Below are positions 9,910 to 22,871 of a stretch of 64,000 bases of DNA, piece after piece. The notes under the pieces are model-generated. The model was given only the letters and a program-made list of their open reading frames with translations, did not search any database and was not told the origin of the DNA. The translations under genes and the position numbers were made by a program. Numbering within the stretch: position 1 is the first letter of the stretch; the number at the start of each line of letters is the position of its first letter. The stretch is from Psilocybe azurescens (Eukaryota; Basidiomycota; Agaricomycetes; Agaricales; Agrocybaceae): positions 434,001 to 498,000 of the forward strand of contig JAJIRX010000779.1 of the NCBI GenBank assembly GCA_023853785.1, in the 5' to 3' direction.

Positions 9910-12900
9910 GTGATGGCCGCCATGGACAGTTTTGCATGGCGCGTGTCCTATCTCTAAGACCGCCGAGGTGTTGATAATAATATAGCCACCATCCGTTTAT
10001 AATTATTTCTGTTTATTGAATCTGGCAAACTTTTGCCGATTCTGAGCAAATTGAACGATTGTTTAGGGCGGTTAATCTGAGAAAGGAATAGCAATCAAGA
10101 CATTTGGGTTGAATTTTTCTCCTTCATCTTTCAAGACGGATGACCTTAAGTTCACTCCACATGTGTAGTTTTACCCAGCCATGCCCTGTGCGTTGGTCAG
10201 TAGGTAATCTATTTGCGGTTGATATCGATCAAAATTTACGTAATCAGATTAAAATTTTCACCCATTTTGGCGCCCAACTTTGTAAACTTATTCTCTTCTC
10301 CACTTACCGCCCAAGTTGCACAAAACTGAAGACAGCGAAGCACAATCACCTGCAATGTTAACTTTTGCTTTTACTTTATCTTTCTCTTTACAGCCTGGTT
10401 GATCGACCCTCTCTACCCCCTTTTCAGTATTGATTATGGCTTTTCAAGTTGGGATTTTGGGCATGGTTTTTGCATTTACTCCGTATCCCTGTCCGAAGAA
10501 AACACTGCATAAGCGGCCGCTCGTGATACTTATGGAGCTTGTATGGAGGATTAAAATCTATCGACATCGCTCAGGCCGTAGTGTTCTGAAAGCCTTGTTG
10601 CGGGAAATGCCTTCTGTTCAGGTGACACTTCCTCCTTGGTGTGTTCGCGGCAGCCGTAAGTCAGGTTACCTCGTGTCTGGGAAGAGAAAGCGGTATACAG
10701 TACATACACTAAGGCACTCCGGACTCTTTTCACAGGGGGTGTCGGTGTCTATCTTCACGGACGGCTATATCACCTGCCATTACTACGTTATTATTATCGG
10801 GTATTGTATGATTATCATCTTTTCATTCTGCGTTTGGCTTTTGCTTCGGGTTTTTGGGTTACTGGGCATCCTTCTGGAGTTAGTGGCCGGGAAATATATG
10901 GGGATCTCATTCTAGGAGTCCGACCAGCGCTACTATCTCGTAAGGATTTCTCAGGTGGCTTCTGGGTGTTCCTGATAAATTTTGACCAGTGAAAACATAA
11001 TCAATTTTCGATTTGTGATCTTCTCAGACCCTTGCGCCCCTTCATAGGCTACCAACTTCATTTGTAGTTATGACATCAGAGCTTTGTGGTTCTGTCTGCA
11101 AGGTACAGAGCAACCGCCCTTGGACTATTCTGACAATACGATTCAAAACTTTATCTGATCACTCGCCATTTCACAACTCCCAAACCAGTCAGGTGTCTAT
11201 GATAATGTTATTCGTGACCCATTTTCTGTCCTCTTGCCGATGTGCTTCTCAAATTTTCGTTTCTCTGGATTATCAAAGGTTTTATCCATGTATCAGGTAT
11301 TTGGTATACGATATAGGAAAACGAACGACTTACGGTACGTCTCACTTAATCCGATAATCCGATAAACATATTTTTTGGCGTTCTAAACTCTTTGGAAAAA
11401 ATTATCTAGGATTCACTTAGACACCATAGCCTCGCTGGTCAGATTTTTGGCTCTATTCTTCTATAACAAGGCAAGGCTTACCCTGGCGGACTCTCCTCGT
11501 TCTTTGACCGTGGAAGACGGAGAGCAGATGTCATGATATTCTCAGGTCCATTGATGTCTAGAGGCCTTTTCCCCATATCTACGCCACAAGAACCAGTCGT
11601 TCCCATAGCTCAGATGAGCTTTCAACTTCTCTTTCTCTCACAGATGTTAGTACGAGGACTTATCGGGTTTGAGGCTGAGTAATCTCTTTCGTAGGTTCCA
11701 AACGTATCTGATCTCAAATCTTCGCCAATCACCCAGATCTGTACGACTTCACATCCTTTTCAGAGATTCCGATCCATCGAGGTAATGGTTCGTATTGCCG
11801 CAGCAATATGTCAGAGCTCTTCGTACATCAGATTTTCCTATTGTTGGCCTAGAGATTTGGCTTTTGGATCTTTGGAGTAGAACGACGACCTCCACTTTAA
11901 GCGTGATAGGTAACTCTCATACGAAGGTGTCATGCCACGAACAGGACAGGTAGAGTTGTATTCGCTGAAGTTACGCGGGAGAATCGTATGCAGTCATGAC
12001 ATACCGAGCTGCTTTATTTCGACAACGGGAAATGAGTAAAAATTTTTTTGAGGGGAGCGATAATATCACAAAGAGATCGTCGTCGCTGTTCTGCAGAAAC
12101 GACTGTGCACAACCGCACGCAGTGAGTGTTCCAAAAACTTAGTTCAGCATGGACTGTAAATTATCCCGCAAGACTAAACATACTCTCCCCACAAAAGCGT
12201 AGGCCATCAGCCGTCTCCCTTACGTGTAATACCCAAATATCTGGCCCAGCACAGCTTTTCTTTTCCCCCTGACAGGATGTTCTGGGAAAAGTTGCTATAT
12301 ACCGCTCATGAATTAAACATCCTTTGAGAAGGGCCCGTATCATGCCTTCAGATCTTCTTATGCAGACTTGTACTCTCACGCGGTTGCAACACGCTGCAAC
12401 ACCACTGAGAATTTTCGCGGGATTCGGGCTTCTGGAGGCTGACCACATTACCTAGTATTGAATCATCTCAAGTGTCCGGTATTTAAACAAATATCGAAAT
12501 TTCCCATATATTTTCATCCCTTCTTACCTCAGCCACCGGGGTTCTGGCTGTAGAAATTGATGTGGGTTGGAACAATATCAGCATGTATGAGATCACCAGT
12601 GCTCTCTTCGCCAAAGCTATTATATTGCCACGCCTTTTAAGAACATGAATAACTTCATGTAGTCAGCCTAATGTTGAATTTCAATTACGAAGTTATGGTA
12701 ACAAAGGCACCTCATGACCCATTGTCCGGTAATGGCGTGAGATGCAGAGGTAGTAAATCAATTACCATACGTTCCGACCTAGACAATTCTGAAGGTCTCT
12801 GACACCGAGCAAAGTGTACATCTGGCCCCAGGGGGTAGAGTGCGAGCATTGCTCAAGAGATACAGTCCGCAATCAATTTGTGTACCCGATCGAGCCGCGG

Positions 12901-15600
12901 GACGGTGCGCCACATAGAATCTAATCCATTTGCCTCGGCCTTATTTGGGATGTTTGATAGTTTAGGAAAAATTATTATGGAAGATGCCGACATATATAGT
13001 ATCATGCATATGCTGGTATGAGGATAATTCCCAAACGTGCTTCCCTCGGAGTATTAAATATCATAGAGTCGCAATCGGTGCTTTACTGTACAAAAGTGCA
13101 CGCCGTCTCGAGGTTGGGATTATTCTTGAGGTCTGAGCCTAATGGTCCGCCAGCACAAGTCATGCCAAAGCCGTTTCAGTGGCCCCCAGTGCCAAAGATA
13201 TATGTTACATGCAGCAAATATCGTGAGCTATTGTAACTTTTCCAGTTCGGGGAAGCCGTAGGGGAAGGACAGATTCTCATATGCAATCAACGGTAGGACT
13301 ATGACGTAAAAAACGCGACTTATCTATGCTCAGGTTTCTCCGAGTTTCATTGTTTGGGGAGTAGAGAAGCTCAAAGTATAACACTTACAATCGTGGAGAT
13401 AGAGACCCGTAGAGACCTCGGACCGTCGGCGTCCGGTAGAGAATTTTTAGAATAAATGAGCGTTCAATGAGGATTGAGAAGGCGGCGCCCGCGAAGCGTT
13501 ATCTTTTATTACTATATCTCGTATTTTATGTGGGATAAAAAGGGTCATAGAAGACCGGTTCCATTGCCTAAAGGCCTCATGGCAAATTGGTGTAGCTTTT
13601 CAAATTTAAAAACATTATTATTCTCCAGAGAGGGTACCCGTTCTGGATAAATGGAATCAAAGTCAAAAGCTGAGACTATAGGGACTAAGTAAATGTTATA
13701 GCTTATTAGACTCGGAGTGGCTGACTTGATGCTTGACATTTCTACTGGTAATCACCCAGAAAGGACCCTTGTTTACTTGTTGCTTACAAAACTATAATTT
13801 ACAGCTCGGGCATTGGGATCAAAATATACCGAAAATTTATAATGGATGCTGACTATGATCATGGACCCTTCCGGGGAGATTTATGAGTCTGAGATGGCTC
13901 AGTTAGCAGATTCCTAGTGGCACATTGTTCTCAGACTCCGAATCTTTTAAATTTCTTCAGGTGACCCTTGCAGATGTGATTCTTTAGAGACCTCAGAAAG
14001 AACTACAAGTCATAGGTCAATCTTACTACTTAATATAGAATGACTCCCCAGAAGTCATCTGGAATGGCGTTCGCATGACAAGCCGTCAGAAACTTCCTTT
14101 AACACTCAAGTTATGAATTCATCCAGAATGCAGAGGTTTTTCGAGTACGGGATAGAAGGGACTTGCCATTGCTAACCACAAGAAGAAATGGATGTGTTAC
14201 AATCATCAATGCATATATTATAAATTGTTCGCCTCACTGGCATATGGAAGTCGGACCGGACCGCACGCCGTACTTTCTTGGTACTTTCTTTGCATTTGGT
14301 CCCCTAAAATATTATCCCATCAGAGCCAAATCAGAGCTCCAAGTGACTCGTCTCTTTGGTAAATGGTTGATGGATATATATTTCCAGATAAGAGCATGGC
14401 TGAGTACGGATCTGGTACTAAATACTTAGTATATGAAAGAGATCCCATCATTTCGTATGTACATGTTTGTTCTGTTCCTCTTGACGAGGAAAATAACAAA
14501 TCGATTTTTAGGCGATTACCTCTCCATCCCATAGATATCAGCTAAGAAGCCGTCGTAGCGAAGCGAGACGCGGCTTGTATATGATATCATGGTCTTACGA
14601 ATGAGAATTTACGATTGTAGGCGATATGTTTGAAAAAGAACCATGTCGGGCCGTGACGAAGGCATGTACCAGCGCGTACCCTACCAAAAGCGCCTATTTC
14701 GCGACTCGGAAGGGCATTGTCCCACAGTGTCACTCTGAGGAAATATTTTATTCCTGACCTTTTGCTTATAGGGGCAAGAAAGGGCTTGAATCGTGTTTCG
14801 AGTAACTGTTCGAAACTAGGCAAGCTCACCCTTCCTCGTGCACTAAATTCTGTACTCGAAAAGTCCAGTATCCACATTCCCCAATGACACACATTAAGGG
14901 AACTCTGCGTAACCCCTTGGGTAAATCGTGACGCAGAAAAAGACTGTAAATGGAGGTATAAAATCGTCGATGAAGTCGGATGTACCCTAAGCTGCCTATG
15001 GGCCTCGGTCCCGGCTTTCACTGGGCATTCTCGTCAGCTATGTCTCCTCGTGAATCGTATTTGTCCTCGCATCCTAAATCGTTCCTATCTATAAGGCTAT
15101 CTTCCTCTAGGTTCTTCCAGGTCCCTTTTATTTCATTAATATATCCGTAAGTTCGGCAATCAATTATACGGCTATCGGTTATCTCAAACTGGTACGGAGG
15201 CTGGAGGGGAATCATTAGATACAGTGGTCAGTGACGTATCACGGCTCTAATATTTCGTGTAACATGTACTGGAGCACACAACAAGACCATAAGGCGTTGC
15301 CACCATTACGCTTAACTGAAGATCCCAAAATTCAAACGAACATATGATGACATAGCTGAGGCATGATCAAAGTACACAATTTAAATGTTTAAGCTTCTTA
15401 AGCATGTCAGAATTTAGAAAAGGTCATAAGGTATTAGTGAGCATTCATAACTTTCGCACCGCTCTAAGCACCTCGTGGTTTTCCAGCAGTGCTATAAAAA
15501 TGGCAACTATATATCGAGCCATATCGAGATTGCATTGCAATTTGATATATACTGGACAGATTTTAGGGTACAGATGCGTAGACTTTAGTTGAAAATGGGA
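9910..15600. other. Gene-free stretch, left of the GC-rich island
   Basis: No frame in this 5.7 kb shows a domain, splice pattern or codon bias I can support. The longest frame, 10430-10915, is hydrophobic at its end but resembles no family. There are no tandem repeats, no terminal repeats and no transposase or reverse-transcriptase motif. From about 11.3 kb it looks almost compositionally random. It may be an old, fully decayed insertion. Confidence 0.4.
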
Positions 15601-18600
15601 ATCGGAAATAATTGAAGAAGCGGCTGTAAACCCCGATATGATCCAACCTCATACCTCACTTGACTAATTCTCAAATCCCGGTGTGTACAGTAAGGTTGCC
15701 AGACCCGTCATACATGCTGACCGCTAAGCGCTTATCAACTTCACCTCTGGGATGTCAGCCGAAGTCCGCCAGCCGGCATACAGCGTACCGGCTCAATCTC
15801 ATGAGCTGCACACCCCTGAGTGTTGTTCCTGCTTGGGAAAATCGGCATTCGGGATCGGTGGGCGGAACTTGTAATTTGCTGGAGTCCGGGGATCGGGAGA
15901 TATGCAATGAGGCGCGTTTGCGGGGTGCTTAGTTGAGATAGTGGTTTTAACTAAAACCCATGCGGGGATGTAGGGTATGTTAAGTACCGAGCTTCTATGT
16001 TGCTTCTACGAGCTTCTGCTTCTCTCTCTCAACGAATAGACAGCGGTGCGCAGTATGAATTGTTAAGCAATGCCTCTATGGTGTGTGCGTGATGCCGTCA
16101 GAAGGGCGCCTCTTTAAATTGGGCTGATAAGATATAGACGCCGGCGATCCGAATTGTCACGATGATGGGCCTCAGACAAAGTCAGATCAATCCTCGCATC
16201 TGTGTCTACGGAAATGGGCAGGGCACGTGCATCCGTGTGGCATAAACGACGTCGACGCCTAACAGATACTTTATATCCCGAGGCCATGGTGTTGCCTATC
16301 AAGAACCTCAACGGCACTCCCTGACCGCACACCATGCAACGCGCTCGAGGTTTTGCGGCTTTTTGCGGCCAATTCACTACATAACCGTCACTATCCCTTA
16401 GACACGGGCTTTGAGGTACGATTCTCCTTGTTGCCTTACGTTACAGTATAGTGTGAGTGTTTGAAGGGAATCAGCCGCCAAAGCGGACCGCAAAAGTACA
16501 ATTCATAAGATTTATGTAAAGCCTTGATGGAAGTAAGATCTCTGCCTGCAGGCACTATCTTCCTCGCAGCAGACCTCGATCAATTGGTTACGAGCAGGCT
16601 GTAGACCCGCCCGAGTCTGAGTTTAGCCCATTTGAGAGCTGTCGACTGTGGAGTCGGTCAATGCGATGGTTTTTCACCACTCCCTTTTTCGCGCGATTGT
16701 ATCCTATCATGTCGAAGTTGGGCAGCGATCTTGTGACATGGTGTGTATTTCTGGCCTGTTGACCAAGGCCAAAGCCGTGAGCACATCATCGACACGGCCA
16801 CGGCCATGGACCCTTCTATCTTTCTGAAAAAGGTGTGAAAAAGGGGAAATTTCTCGATGGAGCAATTGACCTCTCGTCGAATATCGAAAAGACGGGGTGT
16901 AAGAGGCAATCTTTTCCTGTGATCACTTGCCTGCTCGAGGTGACTGAGTTAGAGCCCAGGTAGATTTAAGATAAAATGGCACCTTGATAGATGTGTAAGT
17001 GCTATCATCCCATCCATGCCATCCCTTCTAAGGGTAAGATCATTGATTTACGAGTACATGTCCGTGTCCACGTTCACGATAGATGTAAAAATTTCTCTAG
17101 TCCCTAGTCTATTCTCAAGGCACATTAAACGCACATTATTTACTTGCCGATTATCATTATATGCCTACCACGCGCGAGGCGCACGTTTTTTCGGGCGAGC
17201 CGAGAATCGTGCTTGTGCTCGTGCCCGGAATTACGCAAAACACATACAAAAAGGACCCTAGTGACTCCAAAAACCCAGAATCTAGCTTAAAAAGCATGGT
17301 GTTAGCACCAGCAGGCGGGCGTGTGTGTCATGCCACTGAAAGCCGGTGTGAAAACGTGCTCTGATGCGGAATTAACGCGCACCTCCCGGGTCCAACCTGT
17401 CGTGCGGCCGACGTCGTGACCTCGTCCGGACTCGACTTCTGGATGGATGGACGATCGGCCGCCAATTTCCAGGAAGCACTGCTGCCCCTTGTGATTTTTT
17501 CTTGCGATGACGATAAATCGAGAACGGCGGAGGGAACGTGGTCGAGCCTTCGTGCCGAAGCGAATTTTTATGCGGTGTGTGTCAAGCGTGTGTGCAAAGA
17601 AAACGTGGGTGAATGGCAAATTTATTATTAAGGGGGGGCACTGAGGGGAAATTAAAAGGGAGAAAAGAAGCAACTTGAATACGATAGCAAAATGACATGA
17701 TTTGGCTTTCGGTCCTTGGGGGACGATCATGCGAAAATCTTGATTGTGAGCCTCTTCGGATGCGGCCAGAACGTATCTATGTACGATGCAAACGGTATTA
17801 TCGCGCGTCATATGGCTTGTAAGTATTCAAGAAGTACCAGCATACTTGGTACCCCAGAGAAGTTGTCACGAACCCTTAAATTTAAAATCGCGTGTTTTAC
17901 CCTGACCGAGCTCAGCGATGCGATTAGGCAGCGCTAGCGCTCACCCAAAATAACCTCGTCATACATGATCCACAGGTATGGCACGGATGCAGACCTGGCA
18001 ACCGAAATGAACACAAGACAACGAAAGAAGAGCCATGACGACAAGAGATGTTCACTGGCAGGCTCGCCAAGCACGAAGCTCTTAGCTGACAAAAGAAGTT
18101 ATGACGAGAAGGCGAAAGATCGAGGGAAATTGCGATTCCGGGGGCTGAGAGTGAGAAAGAGAGTAGAGGCTAGAAGCGGTAATGAAAAGCCTTGGCTGCA
18201 GGCCAACAGACTAGAGACTTTCAGGGCCTCTAAAAGTAGACGGCGGCGATCAAGATGCAAGGAGATGGGTACAGATAGCGTCAGCAGCAACAAGTAATGT
18301 TCAGGATATTTTTCATGTGTGGCGGCGGCGAAGTACGAAAAGAAAAGAAAACTTTTTCATGGACGTGCATAGATGATCTGAACGTCGATCACCATGATTT
18401 ACCTTCTCCGTCGGAGGGGGTCTGGAATTAGGTGAGTTTAATCAAGTGTTAGTGAGCCAGCGGCGATCAGGCCCTGAGGTCTGAGGTCTAAGGCCTGAGG
18501 CGTCGAAAACTCGAGCTGAAGGAGTCGGCGAGGTTGCGAAAACCCAACCCCAAGCATCAAGCAAAGCCGACAGGACAGGACAGTAGTAGGACAGGAGAAG

Positions 18601-19202
18601 AGTGGCAGCAAAGGCGATTCAAGGAAGGGGGAGAAGGAGACGTCCTGAGGCCTGGGGCCGATCAAATTTCGACCCATGTGCACCGTTATGATCTTACTTA
18701 CAACACGCCGCCTTTCCCGCGTTGACAGAAAAAATAAAATAAAAACGGACAAGGGGCTCGGAGGGACCGTGGACCTTGAACCGTGGACGGTGGAAAGAGG
18801 TGAGAAGTGCGAACCAAGTGAGAAATGCACGCCAGCCCTTGGGAACTGGGAGGTGGGAACCCGGAACCCGCGAAGTGGACGGAGAAACGCAGGAGCAATC
18901 ATGGCACCTTGGAAGAAAGAAAGAAGTTATGCCAACTGGATTCTGGATTCCGAATTCTGGAAGGAAGCGCCCCCACCGTCAATGTACACGGCCGCGCGCT
19001 GTGTGAAGTTTGAGCCCTGTCGGGACTCGGTAGCCTTGGCATGAATGGGAGGATGGGAACCTCGGAAGACCAGCTTGAACCAAAATTGAACCCGGAGTTT
19101 GCTCAGTGCTAACTTGCAGATAAAGAAAAGCACTGGCACTGGCATCAGATCTAGAAACAACGAGTTTTTCTTTGAGAAGATAAGAGGGAGACTGCGAAAG
19201 TG

Positions 19203-19225
19203 AGGCAATCAATCAATCAATCAAG
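19203..19225. repeat. (AATC)n microsatellite
   Basis: A run of aatc units lies downstream of the sorbitol-type dehydrogenase stop. Confidence 0.7.
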
Positions 19226-19579
19226 GAGAGGAAGATTCTAGAATCAGGGACAGACGAACGTTGTGCGTCGTTGAACCTAGTAATCGAACGGACAAGATCA
19301 ATAGAACAGTCGACTCGAACGAGGGGGATAGAAAGAAATTGAAATTGAATTGATGGTATATAGATAGATAGCTGGATAGATATAAAAATTGTTATTTAAA
19401 CTACAGTAAGTGTGCATGGATTGGAGATTGAATTGGAATGGAGAAAAAAAAGACTTGAATGAAGGTCGAACGAATGAAGCTACGAAAGCGCTGTACACTA
19501 AAAGACACTTGAAAGCTAGGAGGGGAGGAAGGGAAGGGGTATGTAGCAAAGCGAGACGACGCGAAGCGGAGTATGTTAC

Positions 19580-19612
19580 TATGGGAATGGATGGATGAAT
19601 GGATGGATGATG
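19580..19612. repeat. (GGAT/GAAT)n microsatellite
   Basis: Imperfect tetranucleotide units (gaatggatggatgaatggat and on) lie in the presumed 3' region of the dehydrogenase gene. Confidence 0.65.
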
Positions 19613-19768
19613 AGGGGGTGGTTGGAGGGATGACGACAAAAACAAACAACACAACAAAGGCTAGCGCTAAACATTGACAAATGCACAAACAAGAAAGGGA
19701 AAAAAAACAAGTTACTGTATGCGGTCATCAATAGTTCGGCGTCTCCTTAACCACCACAGCCATGTCAC

Positions 19769-21301
19769 TTAGCACGCCTCTCCGGTGCCCACCATGACTT
19801 TCAGCACCAGCCCGCCGTCCTCGTCGACGCCCTTGGCCAGCATGTCGAACGCCTTTTTCGTGTCCTGCAGCTCGAACCGGTGTGTCACCAGCTTCGCCGC
19901 CAGCTGGGGCAGCGGTATTGAGTCAGTTGTTGATGTTGACGAGGAGGAGAGGAGAGCAAGTGCTTCAGGGTAGGTGTCTGCGTATCGGAAGGAGCCGAGG
20001 ATGTCGACCTCGCGCAGGGCGGCGGTGGAGAGAGGAAGGTATGCGGCGCGTGTGCCCATCCCGATGAGCATTACTTTTCCGCCTGTCATTGCGCACTGTT
20101 CGATGGGACGTGGGGGGAGGGGGAGGATGAGGATGAGAAAGTTAGCATTCATTTCTTATGTTTAATTCTCGAAGCAGACGTGGATATATGCGCGAATAGC
20201 AGAGTGTGAGGGGAACAAATGAGAGGGAAACTCACGAAGATGCTCATCTGGATGACGGTTTCGGCGCCAGTGCACTCGAAGACAACATCGTACCCTTCTG
20301 TGGAGCCAAAGGCAGCCAACACGGCGGATGCGCTTTCCTTCGCCTTCTTGAGCTGCTCCTCTGCTAGGTCGCGGGCGGTGGTGGGCGTTGAGGTTGTTGA
20401 GGTGTGTTTATGTGAGGAAGAGGAGACGCCGTTCGTCTTGGGTGCAGCGCAGCACGCTTCTGGTAGTGATTGGGGTGTTGTTGATGAGGAGGAGGATTGG
20501 GGTGCGGGAAGGCAGTAAACTTCGTCAGCGAAGCCTTCACGTTTGGCGAATTCGAGACGGGCAGGGTTAATGTCGACGGCGACGACGCGGGCAGCACTGC
20601 GGTGCTTGGCGAGGGCACAGGCCAGGAGGCCGATGGCACCTACGCCAAAGACGATGATGTTCTGTTTTGCGGAGAGGTTGGCGCGCCGTGAGGAATGGAT
20701 GAGGACGGAAAGAGGTTCGGCGAGGGCTGCGAGCTCGAATGAGACTGAATCTGGGAGACTGGAAGGAAGATTAATTAGCAGATGGAAAGCTGGTGGAGAA
20801 TGAGGCATACGGGTGGAGGACATAGGCGGGGTGGTTCATGCGTGTTTGGAGTGTGCCGTCGACGTGGGGGAAGCGGGAGGCAGAGGAACAGAAGCGCATT
20901 TGGCGGCAGAGGTTGTATCTGCCTTTTACACAGAAGGAACATGTACGGCAGTGAATGCCAGCCTCGATGGCTACGCGCTGGCCGACGGAGAAGGTGTTGA
21001 CGCCTGGGGCGAGGGCGGTGACGATGCCTGCTGATTCGTGACCTAGGACGAGGGGCGCGCGTACGGCAAAGTCGCCATTGCGGCCGTGGCTATAGTAGTG
21101 GACTGCGAGGGAGTGTCAGGTGGAGAGAGAGGTGAATATGAGTAGGGGGAACGTACGATCTGAGCCGCAGAGACCTGTGGCGACGACTTTGACCTGGACA
21201 TGGCCTGCAGAAGGCGCCCATGATGTTCGGTCTTCGATACGGATGTCGCGAGGACCGTAGAGAACAGCGGCCGTGGTAGTGGGAAAGGCAACAGGGGACA
21301 T
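19769..21301 (-). CDS. Zinc-dependent sorbitol/xylitol-type dehydrogenase (MDR family)
   Basis: NAD-dependent polyol dehydrogenase of the medium-chain family, probably oxidising a sugar alcohol or aldonate to its keto form. Exon 1 (MSPVAFPTTTAAVLYGPRDI) reaches the catalytic zinc Cys in VVATGLCGSD. Exon 2 has LVLGHESAGIV (second zinc ligand and Glu) and the four-Cys structural zinc loop HCRTCSFCVKGRYNLC. Exon 3 has the AALAEPLSVLIHSSRRANL segment and the Rossmann motif VFGVGAIGLLACAL with VVAVDINPARLEFAKREG, whose Asp favours NAD. The last exon has CAMTGGKVMLIGMG and EVDILGSFRYADTYPEAL and ends VMVGTGEAC. Introns lie at about 21081-21155, 20762-20810 and 20093-20233. A Ser/Thr-rich insert of roughly 45 residues sits after YCLPAPQSSS. 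No frame break is needed. Substrate cannot be told from sequence. Confidence 0.88.
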
Positions 21302-22871
21302 GTTGTTTTTTTCGGGGAGGAGAGTCGCTTTTTTGTCAGTGCCAATCTGTGGTGGTTTTTATATAGTAGGTATGTCTGTTAGCAGCGGAGTGGATTGTAC
21401 AGGGACTGGGCAGTAGCAGTTGTTCTTTATATCGAGCGGACCGACTCGCCGCCTCTCCCCACACCCAAAATCTAATTGAGTAGCCAGATCGGGCGCTCGG
21501 CATTATCCAGATCAGCTGTCGCACCAGATCCAGATCCAGATCTCTTGGTCCTCGGGCCTTGAATACCGCTTCCACTCACCCCAGGTTCTACAACTTTACC
21601 TCGACCCTATTCCCTTTGTGTCGTTAAGTAATTCAGAAGGAACACATAAACTGCCAATTCAAATCATTCCAAAAACAATTGACACAGTTTATCCGTCCAA
21701 CGTGCTCGTGCGACGACGTGTGCTCGCCGTTTCGTTGCGTGTGTTCTCATTTGATGCTTCCAGCCCTATTTAGCCGAACCGTTCAAACAGAGTTCAATCG
21801 AGGTCAATTGCGTTGGAACCCTTTTCGATTCGATTCACTCCATATCGACCCCAGTGGAATGCGGCCATTTGAAAAGAGAAAAAAAAATATGTTGACCGGG
21901 TACGGAGCCTTCGCACCGAGCTTCCGAATGAAAAACACGCATACGATCGAGGTAACATCCGAGGCAGAGGCACATCTGACTGACTCGCAATGTACGACAC
22001 TCTATGCGCGCACGCCTAACGCGCCAACCCCTGGTAACTTGTAAGCCTTTCTTTCACCTTTCGCGTACCAGTCTTACTTCGGAACACCGCACTACGCCAT
22101 TCATTTTTCATTTCGCTCCCGACAAGCGTTTAGGTTACTTGATTAACAGGCGGTCTCACCACCAAACGCTGACTGTCATGGTTTTCAATTATCCGAGTCC
22201 GGAAGACGCTCTCCTTCTCTCCATACCACTGGATCCAGACTTCCACAGGTGGTTGGCGCGGCTTCCGACGCTTCCTTCTTGACAGGAAATCTCATCTACA
22301 TTCTCGAAACCCGAACCCATCGCCTATGTACTAACAGACACCTCGCGTTGCACACAAAAACATGATTCCACTCCGGCCCGTGAAATGGTGGGCACATAAT
22401 GAAAAATGGATCACGATAAGCACCTCCACGCGAATTGCCAATGCCTTCGCGAAAGCACAAGCCAGCTCTTCCGGAACTCCCGAGCGGCGAGGACGCTTGA
22501 TCATACTGGGGTGTTAGGAAGTTTTGGTTATCGTGCAATGGTCTAGGGACCTTGTGGATGGGTCGGTTTCGAAATTTTCAATTGGAGAAGAGGGAGAAGG
22601 ATGAGGTAGGGACTTGGGAGGGGCACGAGACGTCTGGAATGAATGCGCGAAGAAGAACCAGACCGAGATGGAACGAACGGGGCCCCTCTCCCTGTCTCCG
22701 GAGATTTTCGTGCTTTTTTCCTCTTGCTTTTACTTTTAACTTCGGAACTTTGCTTTGCCCCCCTTGCCTCCCCTCGCCTGGTCTTTCCTTATCTTCTAAC
22801 CCCTCTTCAACCTGTTGGGCCTTACCGTATCGTATCGATCCTTTTCATATACGTATACATTGCGAGCTACG
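21302..22871. promoter_or_regulatory. Divergent promoter region between the two dehydrogenases
   Basis: This 1.57 kb separates the two divergent start codons and should hold both promoters. A CTCCCCAC (about 21453-21460) fits the carbon-repressor motif SYGGRG on the minus strand, and agatccagatccagatct (about 21524-21541) is a small direct repeat. Frames at 21679-22044 and 22004-22282 look like chance. Both sites are guesses by pattern only. Confidence 0.35.

Larger units (their letters stand above)
15601..19768. other. Non-coding left flank of the GC-rich island
   Basis: GC content visibly rises from about 15.6 kb. From about 17.6 to 19.7 kb the plus strand is purine-rich, so the minus strand, downstream of the sorbitol-type dehydrogenase, is pyrimidine-rich, as in a long 3' region. 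Frames here (for example 17965-18297, 18438-18902) are made of Arg/Lys/Glu or Ser/Pro/Phe runs that follow from this skew. Microsatellites lie at 19203-19225 and 19580-19612. Confidence 0.4.

Noticed and set aside
10430..10915. 161-codon plus-strand frame
   Set aside because: Hydrophobic end and no family, splice or codon-use support; it sits in a stretch with no other coding signal.
17965..18297. Lys/Arg-rich 110-codon plus-strand frame
   Set aside because: Purine-skew artefact in the non-coding flank of the island.
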